From contig CAWIIF010000002.1 in NCBI GenBank assembly GCA_963836015.1, forward strand, positions 930,001 through 994,000: a stretch of 64,000 nucleotides of DNA. Direction: 5' to 3'. Shown one piece after another: positions 1 through 8,908 of the stretch. Each line of letters begins with the position of its first letter. Position 1 is the first letter of the stretch. The notes beneath the pieces are model-generated. The model saw only the letters and a program-made list of their open reading frames with translations, did not search any database and was not told the DNA's origin. The stretch comes from CAWCDJ01 sp963836015 (GTDB lineage: Bacteria; Acidobacteriota; Terriglobia; Bryobacterales; Bryobacteraceae). Both the position numbers and the translations under genes were made by a program.

Positions 1-725
1 ATGGCCAGGATGATGGCGACGGAGAACGGAACGAAGAAGCTCTCGAGCTCGCCGCGCTTGCGCGCTTCCTGAATGCGGCCGGTGGCCGGGTCGCGCTCCA
101 CCAGGCCGAGCCGCGTGATGGGCACCGAAACGGTCAGGCCTTCCAGGTGGCTCACGTCGATGCCGAGCTCGGCAAGGCGCGCGCTGCGCACCGCGTCGTT
201 CACCGGGCCGTTCAGCCAGTTGCGCAGCTCGTCGATGCCCCCGGTGTTGGTGTAGTAGGAGACGCCGGCCGCGGGGTCGTCGTTTTCCTCCTTGCCGGTT
301 TTCGCGTCGGCCGCGGGTTTGGGCGGGTGCACGGCCTGCGCTCCGAATGCGACGATGGCAGCGAGCTCGCGCCGCCGCACACGGTCGGAAAGCGCCAGCA
401 ACTGCTCGCTTGGGTTGGCCGAGGAGAGCGGCACCACCTCGAACGTGTAGCGGGGGCCGACCTGCTGCCCGGTCTTCTTGTCGAACAGCTCCTTCCGGTT
501 CTTCTCGGCGGCAGCGCGGACCAGCGCGCTGCCGACCACGCCGGTATGGTCGATGACGGCGATGCGGCGCTCGGCGGTATCGGGCTTGCCCTTGATGAAC
601 GACATCCCGATGGATCCGCCCCCGAACAGAATGGGGGCGACGATCAGGCCGAACAGGAACGCCTTGGTGCGGACGGTGGCGATGTAGTCGCGCCGTGCGA
701 TGGTGAGGATTCTATGCGCTCGCAA
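1..725 (-). CDS. ABC-2 type transporter permease (partial, C-terminus beyond window)
   Basis: Membrane subunit of an ABC exporter, acting in the inner membrane with the ATPase encoded just upstream. The frame opens at a TTG at 725, six bases after a strong AGGAGG, and overlaps the last codons of the ATPase gene, so the two are translationally coupled. About 241 residues are visible: a first hydrophobic segment near residues 18-33 (TKAFLFGLIVAPILFG), a long polar extracytoplasmic domain, and the beginning of a second membrane segment at the window edge. This order (one helix, large loop, then the remaining helices) is that of the NatB/YhaP-like ABC-2 family. The substrate cannot be told from sequence; Na+ or drug export is typical of relatives. 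The gene is truncated only because the window begins here. Confidence 0.8.
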   Translation of the reverse strand, partial: MRAHRILTIARRDYIATVRTKAFLFGLIVAPILFGGGSIGMSFIKGKPDTAERRIAVIDHTGVVGSALVRAAAEKNRKELFDKKTGQQVGPRYTFEVVPLSSANPSEQLLALSDRVRRRELAAIVAFGAQAVHPPKPAADAKTGKEENDDPAAGVSYYTNTGGIDELRNWLNGPVNDAVRSARLAELGIDVSHLEGLTVSVPITRLGLVERDPATGRIQEARKRGELESFFVPFSVAIILA

Positions 726-1629
726 CTTCCGCCTCCTCGGCCGTGGGGCCGGCGATTCGAACGAAAATATCGTGCAGGGAAGGCCTCACGACGGAGAAGC
801 TGGAAACGCGCGTGCGCGCGATCAACGCCCGCAGCAGCTCCTGCGGGTCGGCGCCGCGGGCGATGCGGATTTCCTGGACCTGGCCGAGATCGCGAAGCTG
901 CTCGACGCCGGGCAGCCCCTGAACGGCCGCGCCGCCGCCCTCGGCCGAGACGCGGATGGTGTCCTCGCCATACTGGTCCTGAATGGAAGCGATGGTGCCG
1001 TCGAGAACCTTCCTGCCGCGGAAGATCATGCAGATGTAATCGCACATGGTCTCGGCGAGGTTCATATCGTGGGTGCTGAGGATGACGGTCACGCCGCCGC
1101 GGCGAAGGTCCAGCAGGGCCGCGCGGATGAGGTCGGCACTGACGGGATCGAGGCCGCTGAAGGGCTCGTCGAGAATCAGCAGCTGGGGCTCGGGGATTAC
1201 GGTGGCGATGAACTGGACTTTCTGGCTCATGCCCTTGCTGAGTGTTTCGACCTTGCGGGACGCCCACTTCGCGAGGTCGAGCTTCTCCAGCCAGTGCTGC
1301 ACTTCGGCCGCGACGTTCCGGCCGGACCGCAGCTCGCCGTAAAATTCGAGCAGCGACTTGACGCTCATCTTCTGATAGAGGCCGCGCTCCTCGGGCAGGT
1401 AGCCGATGAGGTCGGGGCAGGCGCCGGGAGCGCGGCCGCCGAGCAGGCGGATCCGGCCGCGGTCGGGATAGAAGATATTCACGATCATGCGCATCGTGGT
1501 GGTCTTTCCCGATCCGTTGGGGCCGATGAAGCCGTATACGGAACCCTGTGGAACGGCGAGCGAGAGGTCGTCCACGGCGGTGACGCTCCCGAAGGTTTTC
1601 GTGACGTTCGCGATCTCTACGGCCTGCAC
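712..1629 (-). CDS. ABC exporter ATP-binding protein (NatA-like)
   Basis: Cytoplasmic ATPase that energises the ABC-2 permease encoded immediately downstream. The Walker A motif is GPNGSGKTT, the signature is the variant LSKGMSQKV, Walker B is LLILDEPFSGLD and the switch histidine lies in STHD. After the ATPase core there is a C-terminal extension of about 80 residues, as in NatA/CcmA-type exporters. I chose the GTG at 1629 because conserved sequence (VEIANVTKTFG) starts right after it; in-frame ATGs at 1662 and 1770 would add residues without family similarity and run into the divergent ROK gene. The gap to that gene is about 100 bases and should hold both promoters. Confidence 0.85.
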   Translation of the reverse strand: MQAVEIANVTKTFGSVTAVDDLSLAVPQGSVYGFIGPNGSGKTTTMRMIVNIFYPDRGRIRLLGGRAPGACPDLIGYLPEERGLYQKMSVKSLLEFYGELRSGRNVAAEVQHWLEKLDLAKWASRKVETLSKGMSQKVQFIATVIPEPQLLILDEPFSGLDPVSADLIRAALLDLRRGGVTVILSTHDMNLAETMCDYICMIFRGRKVLDGTIASIQDQYGEDTIRVSAEGGGAAVQGLPGVEQLRDLGQVQEIRIARGADPQELLRALIARTRVSSFSVVRPSLHDIFVRIAGPTAEEAEVASA

Positions 1630-1726
1630 TCGGACGAATCTTAGCAGATGGCGGTAGCCCATGAGCGGGAGGCGGGACCTCCTGTTAATCTGGATGTCTG
1701 GATTCAGACTCAAGCGAGGAAACCGA

Positions 1727-2743
1727 ATGCAAGTAGTGGCCGGAGTGGACCTGGGCGGAACCGCCATCAACTATACGCTGCTCAACGAAAGGGAGAAGTT
1801 TCTGATCGAGGGTCTGTGCGAGCATCCCGCGCGATCCAAAGAGGGGCCGGACGTTTGCCTCCGGCAGATCGAGGAAGGACTGAAGCTGGCCGTGGCGGGG
1901 GTGGGGGTCGCGCTGTCGGACGTCGTGGCCGTCGGGCTGGACACGCCCGGTCCGGCGAGTGCCGCGGGCGTGCTGAGCGCGCGCGGCTCGACGAATTTCG
2001 TTCACGCGCAGTGGGCGGGATTCGACATCCGCGAGGGCCTGGAGAAGAGACTCGGCAAGCCGGTCACCTACCTGAACGATGGAAACGCCGGAGCATTGTG
2101 GGGCCACTTCACGATCTTCGGCGCCGACACCCTGAAGACGTCGATCTCCGCGGTGATCGGTACCGGGCTGGGCGGCGGCGTGATCGTGGGCGGCAGCGTC
2201 CTCAAGGGCAGGATGGGCTTCGGAGGAGAGCTGGGGCACGTGCTCATTCCCTACCAGGGCATTCCGGGAATCGACGGCCTGAAGCCCCACTGCAACTGCG
2301 GGCGCACGGGCGACCTGGAGTCACTGTGCTCCCTGACCGCCATCGAAAAGACGCTGCTCCCGTATTTTCTGCGGCACTATCCCGGCCACGAACTGGAGAA
2401 GCTCGATCCGCACCAGGCGGCGAAGATGGTGCGCGGCATGGCCGAAAAGGGCGACCCGATGTGCCGCGACATCTTCCGGGTGCAGGCGCGGGCCATGGGA
2501 CTCTTTTTCGACGAGATGGTGAACACGTTCGATCCAGACGCCTTGATCATCGGGGGAGGCGCGCTCGAAACGAGGGAAGAGTTCCAGCGCTGGTTCATCG
2601 AGGAAACCCGCGCGGGGATGCCGGTACAGCGCGAAGAGCAGGAAGACATTCCGATCCACGTGATGCCCAACGGCGATACCGCCGGGGCTCGCGGCGCGGC
2701 GATCGAAGCGCTCAAAGGCCATCGGGCGGAGTCGAAAGCGTAA
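1727..2743 (+). CDS. ROK-family protein (sugar kinase-like)
   Basis: A 338-residue protein of the ROK (repressor, ORF, kinase) family without a DNA-binding N-terminal domain, so more likely a sugar kinase than a repressor. The phosphate motif DLGGT is at residues 8-12, followed by NDGNAGALWG, the glycine-rich GTGLGGGVIVGG and the GELGHV segment. The zinc motif, normally CxCGxxGCxE, reads CNCGRTGDLE here: the third cysteine is an aspartate. The ATG at 1727 is preceded by GAGGA at good spacing; an earlier in-frame ATG at 1661 would add 22 non-conserved residues. It lies upstream of and in the same direction as the AAA+ ATPase gene (59 bases between). The sugar is unknown; glucose or a hexosamine is usual in the family. 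Confidence 0.8.
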   Translation: MQVVAGVDLGGTAINYTLLNEREKFLIEGLCEHPARSKEGPDVCLRQIEEGLKLAVAGVGVALSDVVAVGLDTPGPASAAGVLSARGSTNFVHAQWAGFDIREGLEKRLGKPVTYLNDGNAGALWGHFTIFGADTLKTSISAVIGTGLGGGVIVGGSVLKGRMGFGGELGHVLIPYQGIPGIDGLKPHCNCGRTGDLESLCSLTAIEKTLLPYFLRHYPGHELEKLDPHQAAKMVRGMAEKGDPMCRDIFRVQARAMGLFFDEMVNTFDPDALIIGGGALETREEFQRWFIEETRAGMPVQREEQEDIPIHVMPNGDTAGARGAAIEALKGHRAESKA

Positions 2744-2802
2744 GGGAGCGGGCAGCTTCGGCCTTTTGCCCTTCCACCGCGTCCGATAATAGAAGTACAC
2801 CG

Positions 2803-4323
2803 ATGGATTCATCTGAGAACCACCGCGGCTTGAGCCGCGCCGCCGAGACGATCCGCGAGATCTTCGAATCGGGACGGCCTCTTACCTATATCCGCTCGCC
2901 GGAGGAGCAGCGGGTGGCGCGCCTGCTGAGCGAGGTGGCGCGGGCGATGGCCGTTTCCGCGCCCGTGTCCGTATGGACATGGAGCCTCACCGAGGGAATG
3001 CGGCGCGACGACCGGGTAGCGGAGCCCGGAACGCGCGGGCCGCGGGAAGCGCTCGACTTCATCGACGCGCACAACCGCGGCGCGGCCATCTTCCACCTGA
3101 AGGATTTCCACGAGGCGCTGCGCGAATCGGCGGAGGTGCGGAGGAGGCTCCGCGACATCGACGCAAGCTGCCGGGACCAGCGGAAATTCGTGGTGATCAC
3201 CTCCCCGGTGAGGTTTATTCCGGAAGAGGTGGAGCGGAGCCTGGTGTATATCGACCTGCGCCCGCCGGACCGCACGGAGCTGGCGGAGTTCGTGCGGGAA
3301 GAGGCGGCCCGGACGTCGCCCGACGGACAACCGGACGAGGGGCTGCGGCACCAGATCGCTTCGGCGCTGCAGGGGCTCACACTAGATGAGGCCCGGTACG
3401 CGCTGCGGCGGGCGGCGGCGGTGAGCCCGCGGCTCGCGCCCGAATCGGTGCCGGCGATCCTCGAAGAAAAGCGCCTGCTGGTGAACCGCAGCGGCGTGAT
3501 CGAGTTCATTCCCTCGGATACGGGCCTGGGAGAAGTAGGCGGGCTCGAAGGCCTGAAGAAGTGGCTGCTCGAAAGGCGCAAGCTGTTCCAGATGCGGGAC
3601 AGTTTGAGCGCCGAGATCGTGCCGAAAGGGCTCCTCATGATGGGGATCCCGGGCTGCGGGAAGAGCCTTTCGGTGAAGGCCATCGCCAACTACTTCGAAC
3701 TGCCGCTGTACCGCGTGGATATGGTCGAGATCTTCTCGGGACGCCACGGGAAGCCGGAAGGGGCGTTCGTTTCGGCCTGCCGGCTGATGGAGGAGATGGC
3801 GCCGGCGGTGCTGTGGTTCGACGAAATCGAGATGGGGATCACGTCGGCGGAGGCGGGTGGGGAACAGGGGCGCATCTTCGCATTCTTCCTGACGTGGATG
3901 CAGGAAAAGGCCAGCGGCCTGTTCGTGGCCGCGACCGCCAACCGCATCGACCTGCTGCCCGCCGAGATGATCCGCAAGGGGAGGTTCGACGAAGTGTTCT
4001 TCGTGGACCTGCCGGCGGACGAGGAGCGCGTCGAGATCTTCAAAATTCACCTCAACCGCAGGGGCGAGGACGCTTCGCGCTTCAACATCGACCAGTTAAC
4101 CGGCTTCACCAACGGGTGGGCGGGGGCCGAGATCGAGCAGTGCGTGGTATCGGCCCTGACCAAAGCACGGCTGGCGGACCGGGGACTGACGGACCAGGAC
4201 CTGATCAGCGTGGCGGTGAAGATCGTGCCGCTCTCGCGCACCATGAAGGAGCAGATCAGCCACATACGCGGGTGGGCGTTCGAGCGGGCGGTGAAAGCGT
4301 CGGTGACGCAGCCGGGCTACTAA
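2803..4323 (+). CDS. AAA+ ATPase, Ycf46-like
   Basis: A 506-residue AAA+ ATPase. The N-terminal 250 residues look like a degenerate ATPase-type module, followed by a complete AAA domain: Walker A GIPGCGKS at residues 281-288, Walker B VLWFDEIE, sensor-1 in the TAN of AATANRID, and an arginine finger in RKGRFDEVF. The C-terminal small domain ends with FTNGWAGAEIEQCVV. Order and motifs resemble cyanobacterial/plastid Ycf46 and its bacterial relatives, whose biochemical role is poorly defined (a link to inorganic carbon use has been proposed in cyanobacteria). No protease or membrane segment is fused, so it is not FtsH. The ATG at 2803 is preferred because upstream sequence in this frame is only a shadow of the ROK gene. 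Confidence 0.75.
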   Translation: MDSSENHRGLSRAAETIREIFESGRPLTYIRSPEEQRVARLLSEVARAMAVSAPVSVWTWSLTEGMRRDDRVAEPGTRGPREALDFIDAHNRGAAIFHLKDFHEALRESAEVRRRLRDIDASCRDQRKFVVITSPVRFIPEEVERSLVYIDLRPPDRTELAEFVREEAARTSPDGQPDEGLRHQIASALQGLTLDEARYALRRAAAVSPRLAPESVPAILEEKRLLVNRSGVIEFIPSDTGLGEVGGLEGLKKWLLERRKLFQMRDSLSAEIVPKGLLMMGIPGCGKSLSVKAIANYFELPLYRVDMVEIFSGRHGKPEGAFVSACRLMEEMAPAVLWFDEIEMGITSAEAGGEQGRIFAFFLTWMQEKASGLFVAATANRIDLLPAEMIRKGRFDEVFFVDLPADEERVEIFKIHLNRRGEDASRFNIDQLTGFTNGWAGAEIEQCVVSALTKARLADRGLTDQDLISVAVKIVPLSRTMKEQISHIRGWAFERAVKASVTQPGY

Positions 4324-4388
4324 CGGCTAACAATTGAGAGTATTTCCTTTCCCGGGGGAGGCCGTCAGACTGGGGAAGGAGTCTGCCT

Positions 4389-4868
4389 ATGAGAGAGTAC
4401 GGTCCGTTTGTCTTGCTGATGCTGGCGGTGTGCGGGGGCACGGCCGCGGGGCAGTCGATGGTGGGGTACGGACTGGGCGCGGCAAGCGCCTCCACCGCCG
4501 CCGCTCCCGCCCGCGGCGCCGGCAAAGCCATGAGCAAGGCCTGGGAGACTGCGGGAAAGACCGCGAAATCCGGGGATCTCGAGCCGGCCGGACGGACGTC
4601 CCGGCCCGCCGCCAGGAGACTGGAAACGAAAACCACGGCCGCGCCGCCCGTCAACTACGAAGACCCGGGCAAGATCGAGGAGGGCATCACGTACGCGGAA
4701 CTGATCCGCCGGTTCGGGCCTCCTTCGATGCAGATCACCGGCGAAGACGGCGGGCGCACACTCACTTACCTGGGCAAGGGCGACCATGCGGAACTGGTGG
4801 TGAAGGACGGGAAGGTCGGCTCCGTGGAGATCCGGCGCGTCCAGCGGGCCGCAGCGCTGCCGCGCTGA
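4389..4868 (+). CDS. Secreted small protein with BamE/SmpA-like segment
   Basis: A 159-residue protein with a likely signal peptide (LLMLAVCGGTAAG, residues 9-21), a low-complexity Ala/Ser-rich linker, and a compact C-terminal region of about 60 residues (EEGITYAELIRRFGPP then LTYLGKG) whose spacing recalls the SmpA/BamE fold (start 'G.t..el...fGpP', then an aromatic Y strand). The match is by eye and weak. A good GGAAGGAG ribosome site precedes the ATG. It ends directly against lptD on the opposite strand (stop codons adjacent at 4868/4869). Function unknown; an envelope role is an inference from the export signal and the neighbour. Confidence 0.6.
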   Translation: MREYGPFVLLMLAVCGGTAAGQSMVGYGLGAASASTAAAPARGAGKAMSKAWETAGKTAKSGDLEPAGRTSRPAARRLETKTTAAPPVNYEDPGKIEEGITYAELIRRFGPPSMQITGEDGGRTLTYLGKGDHAELVVKDGKVGSVEIRRVQRAAALPR

Positions 4869-7313
4869 TCAGAACAGGCGGTCCTGCTTGCGCAGGGTGC
4901 CGAACGAGCCGATATTGGCGATGGTGAAGGCCACGCGGTATTGGGTTTCATCGCGGATTCCGATGTTATAACGGCGGTACTGGAAGCTCAAGCCGCAGCA
5001 ATCCGTATTGTAAGTGACCTGCGTGGTGGAGTACTGGATGACCGACTTGCGGTAGTCGTAGACAGCATCCACCGCGGCGTTCCAACCCTTCCGGCTGCCG
5101 TTGCCGAAACCCGTGCGGAAGCGGAACTGGTTGGCGTTGGGCGTGAGTAGCGGATTGCTGTGCACCTCATTGTTCCCGGCCGAGATGAAATAACGCTGCC
5201 AGCCGTAATCCACCGAGAACGAGCTGTCGACGATGGCGTGAAAGCGCGGATCGTAATCGGCCTGCCACTGAATACCGAGCCGCCCGAAGGGGTTGGCGCG
5301 CACCGTGGACGCCACCGGAGAGGTACTGCGAGGCCCCACCAGGAAGGCGTAGGCAGTGAGGTCGGCGGTGGCATCGAAAATATTGCGCTGGCCGTCGACC
5401 AGCGCGCCGCCGAAGGTCGGGTCGAAGTAGCGCTTCTGGGCGATCTCCCAGGTGAAAATCTCCTGCACGGAATTACCGCGCTTGGCGTAGATCCGGTTGG
5501 TCAGCGAAAGTTCCAGCTCATTGGTGTTCGAGAGCAGGTCGGTCTCGTCGAAGCGAATGAAGTCGTTGAAGTCTGTGCCGATTCCGGTAACGTAGCGGTA
5601 GGTGGCGCGCGGCTCGATGACGTGTTTGAGCTTATCGCCGAAGATGGTCTTCTTATCGAACACCCGGGCCAGCGTTGGGAAGACGAAGTCTACCGAGAGA
5701 TCGCGGGCGCTGCTCACGAGATTGGTGCCCACTACGTTGTAATGCCCCTGGCTGGGCGCTTGTGCCTCGGAGTAATAGGTCTCGTGAATGCCGAAGCTGG
5801 GGACAATGTGAAAGTCGCCGAAGTGGAAGGCGGTGGTGAGGTGCGGCGCCAGGTTCACGCGGTTCATGAACTGGCCGGTCTGATACTGATCGACCAGGAC
5901 GTTGTTCTGGAATACGGGGGCGGAGCGGAAAAGCAGGCCGGCAGTGGATTCGAGCGAATACCAGATCGGCAGGTTGCCGAAGAGGGCGTGGTCGCGGCTG
6001 TAAAACCCGGCTTCGGGCAGCTTGCGGATGATCACCGCGTTGGTGAGATATTGGGTGTCCTTGGTGACCGGGTCGGTGATTGGGATTTCGGTGGATTCGA
6101 AGTTCTCGAGGCGGGCGGCGACAATGTTCACCGAGTAGGTAGACCAGTTCTTGTTGATGAACCCGGCCGAATGGACCTCCGAGCCGATGGCTTCGTTGAA
6201 CGATTCCGTCCACTCCTGGCGGAAGCGGAACGAGGTGATGTAGTTCAGGGTGCCGCTGGCGGTCCAGCCATTGCCGAGGTCGGAGCGGCCCACGGCGTAG
6301 AGGCTGATGCCACTGTACTTGATGGGCGGGTTGCCGCTGTCGGGAAGGCCGCGGTCCTGTACGCCGTAGAGCACGAGGTCGAAGTTGGAGCCGGGCCGCG
6401 GCTTGGCGCGAAAGTCGACGTGGTGGGTGAATCCCCGGGCGGTGAAATCCTGTACGCGGTAGGTGACGTCGGTGCTGCGATTGATGGCCCAGAAGTATCC
6501 CAGGCCGAACATTTCGCCGCGCTGCGAGCTATGGCCGAGGTTGGGCATGAGGAAGCCGCTCTTGCGCGGCTCGGAAGCCAGCGAGTGGTAAAAGAAAGGC
6601 GTGTAAAAGATGGGGAAGTGCCGCAGAATGTACGTGCTGTTGTGGGTGATGGCGCGGTCGTCGGGGATGATATCGAAGCGGCTGCCCTTCAACCGCCACC
6701 ACGGGTTGGGCAGTTTGCAGTTGGTGGCCCAGCCGTGATAGAGGATGTACTTTTCGCCGATGCGCTCCGCCCACTGCCCTTCGAAATGGAAGGGCGCACT
6801 GCTGGCGAGGACTCCCGGGCGGGCGACGATTTTCGGTTGTGTCTCGCCGATGACGTCGTAGAACTTGCCGCGCTCGGCGTCGGTGTTGTACTCGACGCGG
6901 CTGGCCCACAGCTTCATGTTCCTATCGAAATTCCAGAAGAAGACGTTGCCTTTGGCGCGCACATCCCCGGTTTCCTGGTCCCATTCGATCTCGTCGGCGC
7001 GGAAGAGCAGGCGGGAATCTTCGAGCTCGGCGGGGTGTCCGTGCAGCGTGTAGACGCTGCCTTCCAGTTCCTGGCTCTCGGAGACGACGTTCCACTCTCC
7101 CAGCGGAATGGTCTTGGGGGGGACCGAGGGGGGCGCGACTTCGCGGGCGGTCTCCTGGGCCAGGGCTCCGGTGGCTAAAACCAGCGGCACCAATAGAGTA
7201 ACAAGCAAAAGACAGGTATTACTCGAAGATTTTTCGTGACAAGCCGGCACCTTTGTGTTAAGACTTTTTAGAAGGGAAACTGTGTGGTGCCTCAAACGAG
7301 AAAAGTACCACAT
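4869..7313 (-). CDS. lptD: LPS-assembly protein LptD
   Basis: Outer-membrane beta-barrel that, with LptE, inserts lipopolysaccharide into the outer leaflet. The 814-residue frame has a hydrophobic signal segment (LLLVTLLVPLVLATGALA, about residues 36-53), an OstA/LptA-like beta-jellyroll domain (ELEGSVYTLHGHPAELEDS through the AKGNVFFWNFD region) and a long barrel domain rich in alternating aromatic strands. The protein ends in phenylalanine (RKQDRLF), the usual outer-membrane protein end. The start is uncertain: the ATG at 7313 leaves 35 residues before the hydrophobic core, so a downstream GTG close to the signal may be used. It shows that the organism has an LPS-bearing outer membrane. No lptE is visible in the window. 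Confidence 0.88.
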   Translation of the reverse strand: MWYFSRLRHHTVSLLKSLNTKVPACHEKSSSNTCLLLVTLLVPLVLATGALAQETAREVAPPSVPPKTIPLGEWNVVSESQELEGSVYTLHGHPAELEDSRLLFRADEIEWDQETGDVRAKGNVFFWNFDRNMKLWASRVEYNTDAERGKFYDVIGETQPKIVARPGVLASSAPFHFEGQWAERIGEKYILYHGWATNCKLPNPWWRLKGSRFDIIPDDRAITHNSTYILRHFPIFYTPFFYHSLASEPRKSGFLMPNLGHSSQRGEMFGLGYFWAINRSTDVTYRVQDFTARGFTHHVDFRAKPRPGSNFDLVLYGVQDRGLPDSGNPPIKYSGISLYAVGRSDLGNGWTASGTLNYITSFRFRQEWTESFNEAIGSEVHSAGFINKNWSTYSVNIVAARLENFESTEIPITDPVTKDTQYLTNAVIIRKLPEAGFYSRDHALFGNLPIWYSLESTAGLLFRSAPVFQNNVLVDQYQTGQFMNRVNLAPHLTTAFHFGDFHIVPSFGIHETYYSEAQAPSQGHYNVVGTNLVSSARDLSVDFVFPTLARVFDKKTIFGDKLKHVIEPRATYRYVTGIGTDFNDFIRFDETDLLSNTNELELSLTNRIYAKRGNSVQEIFTWEIAQKRYFDPTFGGALVDGQRNIFDATADLTAYAFLVGPRSTSPVASTVRANPFGRLGIQWQADYDPRFHAIVDSSFSVDYGWQRYFISAGNNEVHSNPLLTPNANQFRFRTGFGNGSRKGWNAAVDAVYDYRKSVIQYSTTQVTYNTDCCGLSFQYRRYNIGIRDETQYRVAFTIANIGSFGTLRKQDRLF

Positions 7314-7351
7314 TTCCCGGGACCGAAGTTTGCAGCGGGGCTTGGAGCGAA

Positions 7352-8252
7352 ATGACCTGTAGCTATTGTGGATCGCGTAACGCAGAAGGAGAGCACCGCT
7401 GCCGGCGGTGCGGACGGCGGCCGGGCGACACCCTGACCGGCGAATTTGCCGTGCCGCGCATGACCGGAGCCACCGCTCCGCAGCTGCAGCCGAAGGCGCA
7501 ATCCGGCTTGGCCGAGCAGCCGGCGATCTCCCAACCAGCCCGCGCCGCGGGGCACGCGATTCCCGTGCAGGGGTCTCTGTTCCCGGTGCGATCGCAATCG
7601 AACGTCATTCCCTTTCGAGGCGTACGCACCGCCCAAGCCGGCGCCGCGGCCCAAGCCGGCGGCCGCCGCCCACTCTGACGCAAAAACCCCAGCCAAACTT
7701 CCCGCCCGCCGCGCGCCGCGAACTCCGGAAGGGCAGCAGCGCCTGGATTTCCTGCCGCCCGCGCCTGCCAAGCCGCGGACACTGGGAACCACGGTGGAAG
7801 CCGTGATCTACTGCGAGGCCCCGGTGGCCACTCCACTGCACCGCGCCGTAGCGGGGGCGCTCGACTGGAGCATGGTGCTAATCGGCTACGGCCTGTTCCT
7901 CGCGACTTTCTTCCTGATGGGTGGAGCGATCTCGCTCAACAAGCTGAACCTGATGATCTTCGGGGGCGCCCTGCTGCTGGTGGGCTTCCTCTACGGCTGG
8001 ATATTTGCGATCGCCGGCTCGGAAACGCCGGGCATGCACTGGACCCACTTGCGGCTGACCACGTTCGACGGTTTCCGGCCGGAACTGCGCCAGCGCCTGC
8101 TGCGCTTTGCAGGGTCGTGCCTCAGCCTGTGCACCGTCGTGGGCCTGCTGTGGTCGCTGGCCGACGAAGAATCGCTGACCTGGCAGGATCACATTTCGCG
8201 CACGTTTCCGACGCCGCGCGAACTCGAATCGCAGGTTTTTCACCGCCGCTAG
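7352..8252 (+). pseudogene. Zinc-ribbon/RDD-family membrane protein, split by a +1 frameshift
   Basis: Two open frames make one protein. The first (7352-7678) starts MTCSYCGSRN with a CxxC...CxxC zinc ribbon (residues 3-21) and a proline/glutamine linker. At about 7616 the reading continues one base out of phase: after NVIPF the second frame reads EAYAPPKPAP, a proline/alanine linker, and then an RDD-type membrane domain (three hydrophobic segments between about 7860 and 8160, with ALDWSMVLIGYGLF and the GWIFAIAGSETPGMHW signature). The second frame is open without interruption from 7617 to 8252, so deleting one C at 7616 restores a protein of about 299 residues. Without correction only the ribbon half would be made, or a shortened RDD protein from the GTG at 7794. 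It is divergent from lptD. RDD proteins are membrane proteins of mixed or unknown transport function. Confidence 0.75.
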
Positions 8253-8354
8253 GCACGCTCCCTTACGGTCGCGGCTCTGTGCCGAGGCGAAGAACCAGCG
8301 CTTGTTACCGGCGCAGGTCATCGAGCGCCGCGGCGGCTGCGTAATGCTAGGGTC
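8253..8354. other. Convergent intergenic spacer with a recurrent-looking sequence
   Basis: The stretch between the RDD gene and the small minus-strand gene contains CTCCCTTACGGTCGCGGCTC at 8263-8282. From memory, closely similar sequence is scattered between genes in acidobacterial genomes; only one copy was noticed here, so this is a weak call. No gene seen. Confidence 0.3.
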
Positions 8355-8603
8355 CTAACGGCCGACGCGAGCAGCTTTGCGAGCGGCAGCCCAACGCCTC
8401 CGCTGTGCGGCAGCGATGCGGGCTCGCCCTTCCGGGCTGACGTGGTGCTTTCGCGGCTGAGCAGCTCCACCGATCATGGGGGTTCCGGGGGTCTTGCCCA
8501 GTTTGCGGCGAAGCTGGTCAATCTGAGAATTCACAAAGTCGAGTCGCTGCTGATAGCCTACCAGGGCCGCGCGGAGGGTTGCTGGATCCGTTGAAATTTG
8601 CAT
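8355..8603 (-). CDS. Small basic protein with coiled-coil and Arg/Ala-rich tail
   Basis: An 82-residue protein of unknown function. Residues 10-35 form a plausible short amphipathic coiled coil (ALVGYQQRLDFVNSQIDQLR). The C-terminal 30 residues are strongly basic: SPEGRARIAAAQRRRWAAAR. A tail of the form 'S.EGR.RIA.AQ..RWA..R' recurs in many short acidobacterial hypothetical proteins and looks like a nucleic-acid-binding helix, but no function is established to my knowledge. It stands alone, convergent with the RDD gene. Codon use is ordinary for the window, and no other frame here competes. Confidence 0.6.
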   Translation of the reverse strand: MQISTDPATLRAALVGYQQRLDFVNSQIDQLRRKLGKTPGTPMIGGAAQPRKHHVSPEGRARIAAAQRRRWAAARKAARVGR

Positions 8604-8908
8604 CGAGTTCGTGCCTTATAGTCTGATTGGAATCGTAACTTCTCAATTCTCCGGGTCTCCGCCCGCTTTGCCCGGCTGAACGTGCTGCCATCCGATTCAG
8701 CCGCGCTTCATCTGATTTGTCTAATATTATTTAACTTGTAAATGGCTAAGATATGAGGCGAATCCTGTATTTGGGTCTTATTGTGGGGTACTGGAACTCT
8801 ATAAGATCGGAACGCTAGTCCTAGCCCAAGGCCGGCAGTTTGAGTACTGGGCGATCGACGCGGCTCGATAGCACAAGCCGGGCTGCCTTTGCGATGATCG
8901 GAGTTGTC
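8604..8908. other. Intergenic region upstream of the SDR gene
   Basis: About 300 bases without a convincing gene. It holds an AT-rich tract (8706-8760) that stands out from the GC-rich surroundings and a possible -10 element TATAAG at 8800-8805, with a weak -35 TTATTG at 8778-8783 (16-base spacer), reading towards the SDR gene. This side would also supply the promoter of the minus-strand small gene. No clear terminator or RNA structure was recognised. Confidence 0.35.

Noticed and set aside
5160..7178. A 672-codon plus-strand frame opposite lptD
   Set aside because: Antisense shadow of lptD. The translated sequence is compositionally odd (Gly/Ala/Val-rich with no domain), while the minus strand encodes a full LptD.
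7600..7630. Programmed +1 frameshift in the RDD gene
   Set aside because: No stimulatory stop codon or Shine-Dalgarno-like element at the right distance, and two further +1-type events in addA make simple insertion errors more likely.
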